Made by a program: the position numbers and the translations under genes | Notes under the pieces: generated by a model | Seen by the model: the letters and a program-made list of their open reading frames with translations, nothing else | Databases searched by the model: none | Told to the model about the DNA's origin: nothing | In this document: positions 37,379 to 46,075 of the stretch, piece by piece | How the letters are laid out: each line of letters opens with the position of its first letter | Numbering within the stretch: position 1 is the first letter of the stretch | NCBI RefSeq assembly: GCF_014653695.1 | Contig: NZ_BNAR01000001.1 | Coordinates: 992,001 to 1,056,000, forward strand | DNA from: Lentzea cavernae | GTDB taxonomy: Bacteria > Actinomycetota > Actinomycetes > Mycobacteriales > Pseudonocardiaceae | DNA: 64,000 bases | Direction: 5' to 3'

Positions 37379-38719
37379 TCAGAACCCGGCGGTGATCTTC
37401 GAGAAGGCCAGCTCGGTCTGCCCGATGCCGGAGCAGCTCGCCGACACCTGGCCGTCGCAGCCGCCGCGGTCGCGGTTGACCGACCAGAAGGCCAGTCGCC
37501 CGAGGCCGTTGGACTTCGACCAGTCGCGGATCGCGGTCCAGTCCTCGACCGTGGTCAGCTCGCGCTGGTCCGACAGGCCGTTCATGCCCGAGATGCCCAC
37601 GTGCTTGAACGCCTCGGCGTCGCTCCAGCCGAAGGTCGACCTGAGCTTGTTCTTGAGCCCGGTGGCCGCGCCGATGGTGTCGGTGCGGATGTTCGAGCTG
37701 CCGAAGTCGAACGGCATGATCGTGAACACGTCGATGTTCGCGTTCAGGGCCTTGGCCTGGTCGATCAGGCGAGCGCCGTAGAAGTTCGGTCCGGTGGTGC
37801 CGGTGCCGAACGTGACGATCGTCTGGATGCCCGGGTTGTTCTGCTTGACGATCTTCAGCGCGGTCAGGATCCGGTCCTGGACCGTCGTGTTCTCGAACTC
37901 GTCGGAGTTCTCGATGTCGATGTCGATCGCCTTGAGCCCGTAGGCGTTGATGACCTGCTGGTACGCGCCGGCCAGCGCCTCGGGGGTCGAGCAGTTCGGG
38001 CCGAGCTTGTTGCCGCTCCAGCCACCGAACGAAGGCACGATGTCACCACCGGCCGCGCGGATGGCGTTGATCGTCTGCTGGTCGACGCCACCGGTCAGCG
38101 GGCGCGCGCTGTCCCACGAGGGGGTGCAGCCGCCGCCGGACAGCACGAACGCCAGCGTGAACCACTTGACGCCGGTCGCGTTCATGACCTGCGTCGCGCT
38201 CTGCGGGTTGCCCCAGCCCAGGTACAGGTAGGGCGCGCCGCGGCCGGTGCCGGGCACCGGCGGGTTCGACGTGGTCGTCGTCGTCGTGGTGGTGGTCGTC
38301 GTGGTCGTCGGCGGCTGTCCGTTGCCGTCGCACGAGCCGCCGTTGACCTTGCAGTTCGAGGGGTTCGCGCCGGAACCCCTCACGGTGAAACCGAAACTGA
38401 CGCTGCCACCGACCGGAACGGTGCCGTTCCAGGTGTTGCGAACGGTGATGTTCTGGCCGTTGGCGGCGTAGCTGCCGTCCCACAGCGACGCGATCGACTG
38501 CCCGCCCGGAAGCGTGAACTCGACGGTCCACGACGAGAGCGCGGACGCGCCGCTGTTGGAGATCGTGTACTTGGCCTCGTAGCCGCTGCCCCAGTCCGAG
38601 GTCTTCGTGAACGCCGCCGTCACGCCCGACGCGCCACTCGCGGGCGCGGCGAGAACGCCTCCGACCACGGTGGCCATCGCCAGACCTGCGGCCAGGATCT
38701 GCCAGCGAAACTTCTTCAT
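37379..38719 (-). CDS. Secreted chitinase, CBM2 plus GH18
   Basis: 446 residues: signal peptide (1-30), CBM2 (about 32-128, closed by two Cys), a Thr-only linker of about 13 residues (138-150) and a GH18 barrel (about 160-446). The catalytic DxDxE is D266, D268, E270 in KAIDIDIENSD, with E270 as acid. LYLGWGNPQSATQVM and GVKWFTLAFVLSGGGCTPSWD match Streptomyces-type exochitinases. It starts at ATG 38719 after GGAGC. A DasR-type operator lies 46 bases upstream, so induction by chitin products is expected. Confidence 0.93.
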   Translation of the reverse strand: MKKFRWQILAAGLAMATVVGGVLAAPASGASGVTAAFTKTSDWGSGYEAKYTISNSGASALSSWTVEFTLPGGQSIASLWDGSYAANGQNITVRNTWNGTVPVGGSVSFGFTVRGSGANPSNCKVNGGSCDGNGQPPTTTTTTTTTTTTTSNPPVPGTGRGAPYLYLGWGNPQSATQVMNATGVKWFTLAFVLSGGGCTPSWDSARPLTGGVDQQTINAIRAAGGDIVPSFGGWSGNKLGPNCSTPEALAGAYQQVINAYGLKAIDIDIENSDEFENTTVQDRILTALKIVKQNNPGIQTIVTFGTGTTGPNFYGARLIDQAKALNANIDVFTIMPFDFGSSNIRTDTIGAATGLKNKLRSTFGWSDAEAFKHVGISGMNGLSDQRELTTVEDWTAIRDWSKSNGLGRLAFWSVNRDRGGCDGQVSASCSGIGQTELAFSKITAGF

Positions 38720-38764
38720 GGTGCTCCATTCACGTGCAGGGGGTACGTGATGGTGGGCACGTTA

Positions 38765-38780
38765 ACTGGTCTAAACCACT
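38765..38780 (-). promoter_or_regulatory. DasR-responsive element (dre) of the chitinase
   Basis: ACTGGTCTAAACCACT differs in one base from the known actinomycete dre core TGGTCTAGACCA plus flanks. DasR is the GntR regulator that responds to amino-sugar phosphates and controls chitinases. Confidence 0.8.
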
Positions 38781-38948
38781 CGTTCAAGGGGATGAAACGG
38801 ACTTCATCGTCGCACGTCAGGGCGTTGTGCGAGAACGCTCTCACGCCCAGTCCACTTGACATGGTCGTCAGTTGACCACTGACGAAAGCCCTGACGTGGG
38901 TGAAACCGGTACCGCGACCGGGAGGTGCTCTTCTACCCTGCGGACCAT

Positions 38949-39719
38949 ATGGATGCTCACGAAATCGCTCGCCTCATGGCGACTTCCAGTCTTGATCCGG
39001 ACATTCAGGCAACGCAGACCGCATACCGTTGCCAATTGGCCCGTTCCTGGCAGATCCCCGAGGGCGCACGCGTCCTGGAGATCGGTTGCGGGCAGGGCGA
39101 CATGACGGCCGTGCTCGCCGACCAGGTCGGTCCACATGGAACGGTGATCGGCACGGACGTCGCCTCTCCCGGCTACGGCGCACCGGTCACCGTCGGCGAC
39201 TCCGCCCGGCACCTGATGGACGGCCCTCTCGGTTCCCGGATCACCATGCGCTTCGAGACGGACGTGCTCACCGACGAAGTCGGAACCGGCTACGACCTCG
39301 TCGTGCTCGCTCACTGTTCCTGGTACTTCGCGACCGCCGGCCTGCTCGAACGAACGCTGGGCAGGGCGCGGGAGCTCGGTTCCCGGCTGTGCTTCGCCGA
39401 GTGGGACCCGCAGCCCGCACACCCGAACCAGATCCCGCACCTGCTCGCCGTCCTGGCGCAGGACAGGCTCGGTGGGGACACCGACCTCAACGTCCGGGCC
39501 CCGATCACCCGCGCGACGCTGCTCGGCGCACTCGAGCGGACGGGCTGGGAGGTCGAGGCCGTGAGCGACATGGACACCAGCGCGTTGCAGGACGCGGACT
39601 GGGAGGTCGCCATCGCACTGGAGGAGGCGCCGGACGGCCTGGCCAAGGAGCTGCTGCGCCAGACCAGTCAGAAGAGCGGCAACGTTCCCCTGCCGGCGTA
39701 CGCCCTCACAGCACGCTAG
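38949..39719 (+). CDS. SAM-dependent methyltransferase
   Basis: 256 residues, class I fold. Motif I is VLEIGCGQGDMTAVLA, the acidic strand-2 end is VIGTDVAS, and YDLVVLAHCSWYF is motif IV/post-I. The C-terminal region is helical. The start is uncertain: ATG 38949 has no clear Shine-Dalgarno, and GTG 38925 is the alternative. The substrate is unknown. The 3' end overlaps the convergent small membrane gene by 14 bases. Confidence 0.82.
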   Translation: MDAHEIARLMATSSLDPDIQATQTAYRCQLARSWQIPEGARVLEIGCGQGDMTAVLADQVGPHGTVIGTDVASPGYGAPVTVGDSARHLMDGPLGSRITMRFETDVLTDEVGTGYDLVVLAHCSWYFATAGLLERTLGRARELGSRLCFAEWDPQPAHPNQIPHLLAVLAQDRLGGDTDLNVRAPITRATLLGALERTGWEVEAVSDMDTSALQDADWEVAIALEEAPDGLAKELLRQTSQKSGNVPLPAYALTAR

Positions 39720-40023
39720 TGCGTTCCACCCGTTCGCGGTCGCGCTCCTCCAGCAGCTGCAGGAGCGCGTAAGTGGTCTGGCGCTGCTCCTCCAGGAGCT
39801 TCGTCAGCCACGATCCGAAGTAGAGGAACCCGCCGACGCCGATCAGCCCGACCCCGAGGATCCCGCCGGAGACGACGTAGGGGATCTGCTCGAACGTGTA
39901 CCCGGTGTGCGCGACGCCCCACCAGGCGAAGAGGATCGCCGCGATGCCCGCGGTCATCAGCATCGTGCCGGCGAGTCCGAGCCCGCTGCGCATCCGCGCG
40001 CGGCGGCGGTCCTGGATGGTCAT
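39706..40023 (-). CDS. Small membrane protein, last gene of the liv-type operon
   Basis: 105 residues with two membrane helices (about 15-36 and 50-75) and a charged C-terminal coiled coil (LLEEQRQTTYALLQLLEERD). No family recognised. The ATG overlaps the stop of the secreted anchored protein (ATGA), so it belongs to the operon that begins with the ABC binding protein. A role as accessory or anchor of the transporter is inferred only from position. Confidence 0.7.
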   Translation of the reverse strand: MTIQDRRRARMRSGLGLAGTMLMTAGIAAILFAWWGVAHTGYTFEQIPYVVSGGILGVGLIGVGGFLYFGSWLTKLLEEQRQTTYALLQLLEERDRERVERTSVL

Positions 40024-41273
40024 GGGTTCACCCGCAGGTCGGGGACACCGGTCGGGTGCCCGGAGGGACAGGGGGCGCCGCCCAGCAGGAAGGTGCCGAA
40101 CGACTTCATGCCGAACGCCCCCGCCGCCGCGACGCCCAGGCCGGTGAGGACCAGCAACGCCGGTACACCGGGGAAGTCGAGCAGCGACCGGGGTTTGGCG
40201 CGGACGGAGGCGACCGGTGTGACCGACTTCCCCGGCGGGTTCACCCCTGCCACAGGGGGTACAGCCCCCAGGGCGGGCGGCGGGGTGTCGGCGGCGGGTG
40301 GCACGGGTGCGACGGGCGCCGGTGCGTCGGGCGGGCTCAGAGGAGCCGAGGCGGAAGCGTTTGCGACGGCCTCGGTGTCGCCGACGACCACGACCATCTT
40401 GCGCAGCGGGTTGAGCAGCGGCACGAGTTCCTTGGGCAGCAACGGCGCCAGGACGCCGTCCAGGATGCCGCCGAGACCGAGTTTCGTGCGCAACGCCAGC
40501 ACGTCGACGGTCAGGGTCAGGCCGCGGCTGGTCGCGGTCGCCGACGTGCCCTCGAGCTTGGTGGAGGCCGTCGGCCAGGCCAGCGCGATCCCCAGTGGCT
40601 CCAACGCCTTCAGGAGCCCGTCCGGAGGCGCGTCCGGGGCCTTGACCGGGAACTTCTGGCCCAGCACGGTGAACTCGGCGACCGAGAACGTGCTGGTGCC
40701 GCTCCCCTTGCCGCCGTCGCTCACGGCGACGGACTCGAACTTCAGGCCCGACATCACGACCACACCGGCCAGCAGCGAGATCGTCTGCGCGGACGTGACG
40801 GCAGTGGACCTGGCCTCGGAGGCGCTGACGGTGCTGACGCTGCTCGACGACAGGCCGTCCGCGGTCAACAGGAACGGGACCTCCTGCTTCGCGCCCGCGT
40901 GGGACTCGGCCTTCGCGGCGCCGGCCGCGGCGCGCATCCCCGGTTGCGACTGGTCGGCGGGACCGCCGGGGTGCGCGGCGTTCGCCTGCACCGGGTAGGC
41001 GAACCCGAGCAGCTGCGGGAGGCCCGTGCCGACGGCCGCGCCCGGCCACAGCGAGCTGGCCAGCGACCGTCCGATCGGGCCGGAGCCCAGTTCGGTCTGG
41101 GTGTAGGACAGGTGCGCCTCGCCCTGCGGTTCGGCGGGCACCGGCAGGAGGTCGGTGTGCAGCAGCACGGAGACCGGCGCGGCGCGGGCGGACAGCGTGA
41201 AGCCGCCGATGTCCGCGGCCCTGGCCGGTGCCGGGGACAGCAGGAGGAGCAGCAGGACGAGCGCGTACCTCAT
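40020..41273 (-). CDS. Secreted protein with C-terminal membrane anchor, in the liv-type operon
   Basis: 417 residues: signal peptide (1-20, cleaved after ARA), a ~270-residue exported domain with alternating hydrophobic strands and many Ser/Thr/Ala, a Pro-rich stalk (about 305-350) and a membrane helix near PALLVLTGLGVAAAGAFG. No known domain recognised. It is coupled by ATGA to LivF upstream and to a small membrane protein downstream. The architecture suggests a surface protein that serves the transporter, for instance by capturing or carrying its substrate; this is inference. Confidence 0.72.
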   Translation of the reverse strand: MRYALVLLLLLLSPAPARAADIGGFTLSARAAPVSVLLHTDLLPVPAEPQGEAHLSYTQTELGSGPIGRSLASSLWPGAAVGTGLPQLLGFAYPVQANAAHPGGPADQSQPGMRAAAGAAKAESHAGAKQEVPFLLTADGLSSSSVSTVSASEARSTAVTSAQTISLLAGVVVMSGLKFESVAVSDGGKGSGTSTFSVAEFTVLGQKFPVKAPDAPPDGLLKALEPLGIALAWPTASTKLEGTSATATSRGLTLTVDVLALRTKLGLGGILDGVLAPLLPKELVPLLNPLRKMVVVVGDTEAVANASASAPLSPPDAPAPVAPVPPAADTPPPALGAVPPVAGVNPPGKSVTPVASVRAKPRSLLDFPGVPALLVLTGLGVAAAGAFGMKSFGTFLLGGAPCPSGHPTGVPDLRVNP

Positions 41274-41923
41274 GACGTCCCTCCGAAGTAGACGGTGGCG
41301 AGGTCGCCGTCGGCCGAGATCTCGCCGTGCGTCATCACGACGACCTGGTCGGCGACGGCGGAGGCGGTCTCGGCGAACTGCTCGACGATCAGCATCGTGA
41401 CGCCGGAACGCGCCAGCTCCCCGACGACCTCGTACAGCTCGGCGACGATCACCGGTGCGAGGCCCATCGACAGCTCGTCGATCACGAGCACCGCCGGGTC
41501 GGTGATCAGCGCGCGGGAGAACGCGAGCATCTGCTGCTCGCCGCCGGACATCGAACCGGCGAGCTGCTTCTGACGAGCCTTGAGCTTCGGGAACCGCGCG
41601 TAGACCACGTCGGCGTCGCCGCGCATCAGCCGCAGGTTCTCCGCGACGGTCAGGTTCGGGAAGATCGCGCGGCCCTCCGGGATCGTGCACAGGCCCGCGC
41701 GGGCGAGCTCGTCGGGCGCCGCGTCGTTGACGTGCACTCCGCCCAGGTGCACGTGCCCCGAGGTGGCCCTGATCTGTCCACTGAGGACTTTGACCAGGGT
41801 CGACTTGCCGGCGCCGTTCGGGCCGAGCAACGCGGTGACGGACCCGCGCGGCACGTTCAGCGAGACCCCGCGCAGCACCTCGATGCGGCCGTAGCCGGCG
41901 TGGACGTCCGTCAGGTCGATCAT
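41270..41923 (-). CDS. livF: Branched-chain-type ABC transporter ATPase (LivF-like)
   Basis: 217 residues. Walker A is LLGPNGAGKSTLVK, the signature is MSGGEQQMLAFSRAL, Walker B is VLVIDELSMGLAP. LCTIPEGRAIFPNLTVAENL is diagnostic of LivF. It overlaps LivG upstream and the anchored protein downstream by 4 bases each. It energises uptake together with LivG and the fused permease. Confidence 0.9.
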   Translation of the reverse strand: MIDLTDVHAGYGRIEVLRGVSLNVPRGSVTALLGPNGAGKSTLVKVLSGQIRATSGHVHLGGVHVNDAAPDELARAGLCTIPEGRAIFPNLTVAENLRLMRGDADVVYARFPKLKARQKQLAGSMSGGEQQMLAFSRALITDPAVLVIDELSMGLAPVIVAELYEVVGELARSGVTMLIVEQFAETASAVADQVVVMTHGEISADGDLATVYFGGTS

Positions 41924-42612
41924 CCGAGGTACGCCTCCCGGACACCTTCGTGCGCGCGGACGACGTCCGGGGTCCCGGAGACCAGCAACCGCCCGAGGTT
42001 CAGCACGTGCACGTGGTCGCAGTAGCCCATGACGAGGTCCATGTTGTGCTCGACCAGCACGACCGAACGGCCTTCCGCGCTCAGCTGCCGCAGCAGCTCG
42101 CCGAACTCCTCGGTCTCCGCGCGGTCGAGCCCGGACGACGGCTCGTCGAGCAGCAGCAGGACCGGATCGGTGGCGAGCGCGCGAGCCAGTTCGAGCAGCC
42201 GTGCCGCCCCGGTGGGCACGGTGTCGGCCTGGTCGTCCGCGAACTTCGCGATCCCGACGCGTTCCAGGAGCTCCCCGGCCAGCCTCGCGGGCCTGCGGCG
42301 GCTCTCCAGCGCCACCACGACGTTCTCCCAGACCGTCAGCGACCCGAACACCTCCAGCCGCTGGAACGTCCGCGCCACGCCCATCCTGGACCGCTGGTGC
42401 GGCCCCTTGGACGTGATGTCCTCCTCGTCCAGCGACACCTGACCGGCCGACGGCCTGCGCAGCCCGCTGATGACGTCGAACAACGTCGTCTTGCCCGCGC
42501 CGTTGGGGCCGATGAGCCCCGTGACGCCGGGCTCGACGGTGAGGGTCACGTCGTCGACCGCGGTCACCTCGCCGAAGCGGACCGTCACGCCCTTCACCCG
42601 CAACGTGCTCAT
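41920..42612 (-). CDS. livG: Branched-chain-type ABC transporter ATPase (LivG-like)
   Basis: 230 residues. Walker A is LIGPNGAGKTTLFDVISG, then RMGVARTFQRLEVFGSLTVWENV, characteristic of LivG. The signature is degenerate (VPTGAARLLELARALA in place of LSYGxQ), and Walker B is LLLLDEPSSGLD. ATG 42612 overlaps the permease stop. The weak signature motif suggests that LivF may provide the main hydrolytic site. Confidence 0.88.
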   Translation of the reverse strand: MSTLRVKGVTVRFGEVTAVDDVTLTVEPGVTGLIGPNGAGKTTLFDVISGLRRPSAGQVSLDEEDITSKGPHQRSRMGVARTFQRLEVFGSLTVWENVVVALESRRRPARLAGELLERVGIAKFADDQADTVPTGAARLLELARALATDPVLLLLDEPSSGLDRAETEEFGELLRQLSAEGRSVVLVEHNMDLVMGYCDHVHVLNLGRLLVSGTPDVVRAHEGVREAYLG

Positions 42613-44426
42613 GCGCGCCGCCAGGACCAGGCCCGGAAGCCCCAGCTGACCAGTCCGTTCGGATCGCGGGACAGACCGGCCGCCGCCACGCCGAGCAGCA
42701 CCACGGCCACCCCCGCGAACGCCGGGAAACCGCTCTGCAGCACGGGGAGCAGCATCAGCAGCACCCCGCCGAGCAGCGCGCCGGACACCGACGTCACGCC
42801 CGCGATCACCGCGAACAGCAGCAGCGGCAGGTTGTTGAACAGCTGGAAGTCGCTCGCCGCGACGGTCTCCCGCAGCTGCGCGAACAACCCGCCCGCCAGG
42901 CCCGCGATCGCCGCCGACAGCGAGAACACCCAGACCCGGATCCACCGCACGTTGAGGCCCAGAGTCGCGCACGCCGCCGAACTGTCCTTGACCGCGATCA
43001 TCCGCCGCCCGAGCCGTCCGCGCCGGATCGCCAGCACCCCGATCCCGACCAGGACGAACGTGCCCGCGGCCAGCAGCAGCTGGGCGGCGGGCGACTCGAC
43101 CAGCCTCGGCACCTGAAGACTTCCCCGCACCCCGAACGCGATCGGCGACTGCAGCACGAGCTTGTCCATGAGCTGCGCGAACCCCAGCGTCGCCAGCGCC
43201 AGGTACAGCCCGCTGACCCGCAGCGCCGTCAACGCGATCAGCGCGCCGACCACCGCCGCGACCCCGGCGCCCGCGATCAGCGCTAGTGGCGACGAGCTCC
43301 CGAGCCGCGCCACCGTCACCGCGCCCACACCGACGAACGTGAACTGCCCCAGCGACACCACCCCGCCGTACCCGGTGAGCAGCACCATCGACAGCATCAC
43401 GATCCCGAACACCAGCCCCAGCGCGAGCTGCGCGGCCACCACCGGGTCGACCAGCAACGCCAGCACGACCACCACCGCGCCGAACAACGCGGCCGCGACG
43501 CCGGTCGTCACCGCGCTCGGTGTCGCCACCCCGCGCGATCCCCGGACACCGCCGATCCGCAACGGCGACTGCGGCATCACGAGCAGCACGACGAACAGCA
43601 ACAACGCCGGAATGGCCGCGCGGAACGAGATCCAGAACGGCGACGACGGCAGGTACGCCACCGCGTACGACTGCACGAGCCCCAGCCCGAGCGCGCCCGC
43701 GAACGTCCACGGCAGACTCCGCAACCGCCCGACCAGCGCGGCGGTGTACGCGGTGATGACGAGCAACGTCATCGTCACGTAGTCGAGCTGCACCACCGGC
43801 GTCAGCAGGATCCCGCCCAGCGCCGCCAGCGCCGACCCGATCGCCCAGCTCAGCGCCGACAACTTCGTCGGCCGCGTGCCGTACAGCGAGGCCAGCTCCG
43901 GCGCGTCGACGCACGCCCGCATCGCGAGCCCGGTCCGCGTCCGGTTCAGCAGCACGTACAGCCCGCCCGCGACGAGCACCGCGCAGGCGAGCGTCACCAG
44001 GTCGTGCCCGCTGACGAACGACTGTCCGACGTGGACGCCGAGCTGGTCGAGGAACGGCCGCACCGGGCGGGCCTGCGGCGGCCAGATCACCTGCGCCACA
44101 CCGATGAGCCCGACCAGCACGCCGACCCCGGCCACCAGCGTGATGCCGACGGGTGCGCCCGTGAGGCGCCGCATGATGAACCGCTCGACCACCAGCCCGA
44201 ACAGCGGCGCGCCCACGCCGACCACGAGCAGCAGCGCGAGCCACTGCGGCAGGCCGCGGTTCTCGGCGAGCTCCCAGTACAGGAACGCCATGACCATGCC
44301 GATCGCGCCGTGGCCGACGTTGAACACCTTGGAGGTGCTGTAGGTCAGCACCAGGCCGCCGGCGACGACGGCGTACGCGCCGCCCGTGACGAGGCCGAAG
44401 ATGGTGTAGGCGAGGAGGGCCGTCAC
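42609..44426 (-). CDS. Fused LivH-LivM ABC permease
   Basis: 605 residues formed by a LivH-like half (1 to ~290; AVVAGGLVLTYSTSKVFNVGHGAIGM) and a LivM-like half (~310-605; LTGYGGVVSLGQFTFVGVGA and LGLNVRWIRVWVFSLSAAIAGLAGG). Normally these are two genes of about 300 residues each. The start is GTG 44426 after GGAGCGG. About 16-18 membrane helices. It lies between the binding protein and LivG in the same operon. Confidence 0.9.
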   Translation of the reverse strand: MTALLAYTIFGLVTGGAYAVVAGGLVLTYSTSKVFNVGHGAIGMVMAFLYWELAENRGLPQWLALLLVVGVGAPLFGLVVERFIMRRLTGAPVGITLVAGVGVLVGLIGVAQVIWPPQARPVRPFLDQLGVHVGQSFVSGHDLVTLACAVLVAGGLYVLLNRTRTGLAMRACVDAPELASLYGTRPTKLSALSWAIGSALAALGGILLTPVVQLDYVTMTLLVITAYTAALVGRLRSLPWTFAGALGLGLVQSYAVAYLPSSPFWISFRAAIPALLLFVVLLVMPQSPLRIGGVRGSRGVATPSAVTTGVAAALFGAVVVVLALLVDPVVAAQLALGLVFGIVMLSMVLLTGYGGVVSLGQFTFVGVGAVTVARLGSSSPLALIAGAGVAAVVGALIALTALRVSGLYLALATLGFAQLMDKLVLQSPIAFGVRGSLQVPRLVESPAAQLLLAAGTFVLVGIGVLAIRRGRLGRRMIAVKDSSAACATLGLNVRWIRVWVFSLSAAIAGLAGGLFAQLRETVAASDFQLFNNLPLLLFAVIAGVTSVSGALLGGVLLMLLPVLQSGFPAFAGVAVVLLGVAAAGLSRDPNGLVSWGFRAWSWRRA

Positions 44427-44538
44427 GCGCCGCTCCCGTCCGCGGGACGTGCCGGCGGGGTGGCCGGACGCCGCGTCCCGGTGAGGAGGCAGGAGACGGG
44501 ATGCGTGACAACCCGCCGCTCCCCCGCCACCGCGCTCG

Positions 44539-45933
44539 TCATCCGCCCACCCCCGTGTCGATCAACGACCCGCACGAGTACCCGGACGCCGGAGCCAGCC
44601 GGCTCCACGCCCCGCCCTTGAGCCGCACCAGCGTCATGCAGGCCGAAGTTCGCTTCCCGCCGACGTCCTGCGGTGCGACCAACCCCTCCGCCGTGAAGTC
44701 GTGCACCCCGCGCACCGCCTCGATCATCGCCTTGCGCGTGAGCTGCGGCCCCACCTTCGCCGCCGTCGTGACGAACAGCCGCGCCGCCGCCCAGGCGAAC
44801 ATCCCGAAGTACGACGGAGCCGCACCGGGCGCCACCCGCCCGAGCCACTGCTTGTACAGCGCCATCTGCGCGTTGGACTCCTCGAACAGCGCGCCGTTGG
44901 TGTAGACGACCGTGCCGTCGACCGCCGCGCCGCCCTGCTTCACGTAAGCCGGGTCGTAGGCCGACGGGTCCGTGATGAACGCCTCCGGCGTGTACCCCTG
45001 CTGCCGCATGGCCTGCTGCAACCGCACCGCGTACTGCGCCGACCCGATCCAGTAGACGATCTTGGTGCCGGTCTCCTTCAGCTTCGCCACGTACGGCGCG
45101 TAGTTGACGTCGGTGATGTCGATGGCCTGCGAGTAGACGAACTTGATCCCGCGCGCCTCCGCCGCCTTCTGCATGCTCTTGGCGTTCTGCGCGCTCGCGT
45201 CGGCGTTGAGGTACAGGTAGGCCGCGGCACCGACGGCGCCGGGGAAGCTCGACTTGACCAGGTCCGGGCCGGCCGACGACACGAGGTTCACGACGTTCGA
45301 CGCGACACCGAAGCTGACGGCCGTGCGTTGCCGTTGGGCGGTGACGGTCGAGGCGCGCAGGTCCGGGATGCCGCAGCCGGCCGCGGCCGGACCGCCGCCC
45401 TGGTCGAACGCGGACATCGAGCCCACCAGGGCGAAGGCCTGTTCGCAGGCCTGGGAGGTGGCCTGCTGGTCGCCGCCGCTGTCGGTGCGGGAGTCGAACG
45501 AGACGAGCTTGAGCTTGCGCCCGCACACCGAGCCCTGGGTGGCGTTGAAGTACTCGACGAACGCCTTGGTCGCCTGCTGCGCCGACTGGAAGATGCCGGG
45601 GACCGGGCCGCTGATGTCGGAGATGTTGGCGATCGTGATCTCGCCCGCGGTGACGCCCTTGTCCGTGGCGCCGCCGGTGCCCTGGCACCCGCCCGCGATG
45701 CTGCCGGGCGGGACCGGCTTCTTGTCCGCCTCCTGCGGGTTCGCGGCGCCCGGCTGCTCGGCGGAGCCCTCGGGGACGGTGCCGTCCTCGCCGGTCACGG
45801 CGCCGTCCTGGGCCACGGCCGACCCGCCCTGGGGCACGACGAGTGCCGCGCGCTGCTCGTCGGTGAGCCTGCTCCCGCATCCGGCGATCAGCGCGCAGAT
45901 CGTCAGTGCGATCAGTGCGGTCCTGCGACGCAT
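44539..45933 (-). CDS. ABC transporter substrate-binding lipoprotein (LivK-like)
   Basis: 464 residues. The lipobox LIAGC gives Cys19 as the lipidated residue. A Gly/Gln/Glu/Pro-rich spacer of about 85 residues precedes the periplasmic-binding fold (ITIANISDISGPVPGIFQSAQQATKAFVEYFNA onward), typical of family 5 amino-acid/amide-binding proteins. It is the first gene of the operon. Two KstR-like palindromes lie upstream, so the ligand could be a lipid or steroid degradation intermediate rather than an amino acid; this is speculative. Confidence 0.85.
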   Translation of the reverse strand: MRRRTALIALTICALIAGCGSRLTDEQRAALVVPQGGSAVAQDGAVTGEDGTVPEGSAEQPGAANPQEADKKPVPPGSIAGGCQGTGGATDKGVTAGEITIANISDISGPVPGIFQSAQQATKAFVEYFNATQGSVCGRKLKLVSFDSRTDSGGDQQATSQACEQAFALVGSMSAFDQGGGPAAAGCGIPDLRASTVTAQRQRTAVSFGVASNVVNLVSSAGPDLVKSSFPGAVGAAAYLYLNADASAQNAKSMQKAAEARGIKFVYSQAIDITDVNYAPYVAKLKETGTKIVYWIGSAQYAVRLQQAMRQQGYTPEAFITDPSAYDPAYVKQGGAAVDGTVVYTNGALFEESNAQMALYKQWLGRVAPGAAPSYFGMFAWAAARLFVTTAAKVGPQLTRKAMIEAVRGVHDFTAEGLVAPQDVGGKRTSACMTLVRLKGGAWSRLAPASGYSCGSLIDTGVGG

Positions 45934-45980
45934 GCGAACGAACGCTAGGGCTCTGCATCCATCCAGACCCAAGCGTCTTC

Positions 45981-46074
45981 TAGAACGCGTTCTACATGCA
46001 AACAATCGTCGGGAAAGCCGTCACCAAAGCGCTGTCACGTCGTTATTGGAGACCGCGCTGAGGAACGCGTTCTA
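45981..46074 (-). promoter_or_regulatory. Pair of KstR-like palindromes ahead of the liv-type operon
   Basis: TAGAACGCGTTCTA (45981-45994) fits the 14-bp TnnAACnnGTTnnA pattern known for KstR, the cholesterol-catabolism repressor. A second copy, AGGAACGCGTTCTA (46061-46074), differs at the first base and one other. The copies are 80 bases apart in the spacer between the SGNH stop and the binding-protein start. Confidence 0.6.
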
Positions 46075-46075
46075 C

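Noticed and set aside
38270..38310. GTC/GTG-rich tract considered as a DNA repeat element
   Set aside because: It encodes the Thr linker of the chitinase on the minus strand; such linkers are normal.
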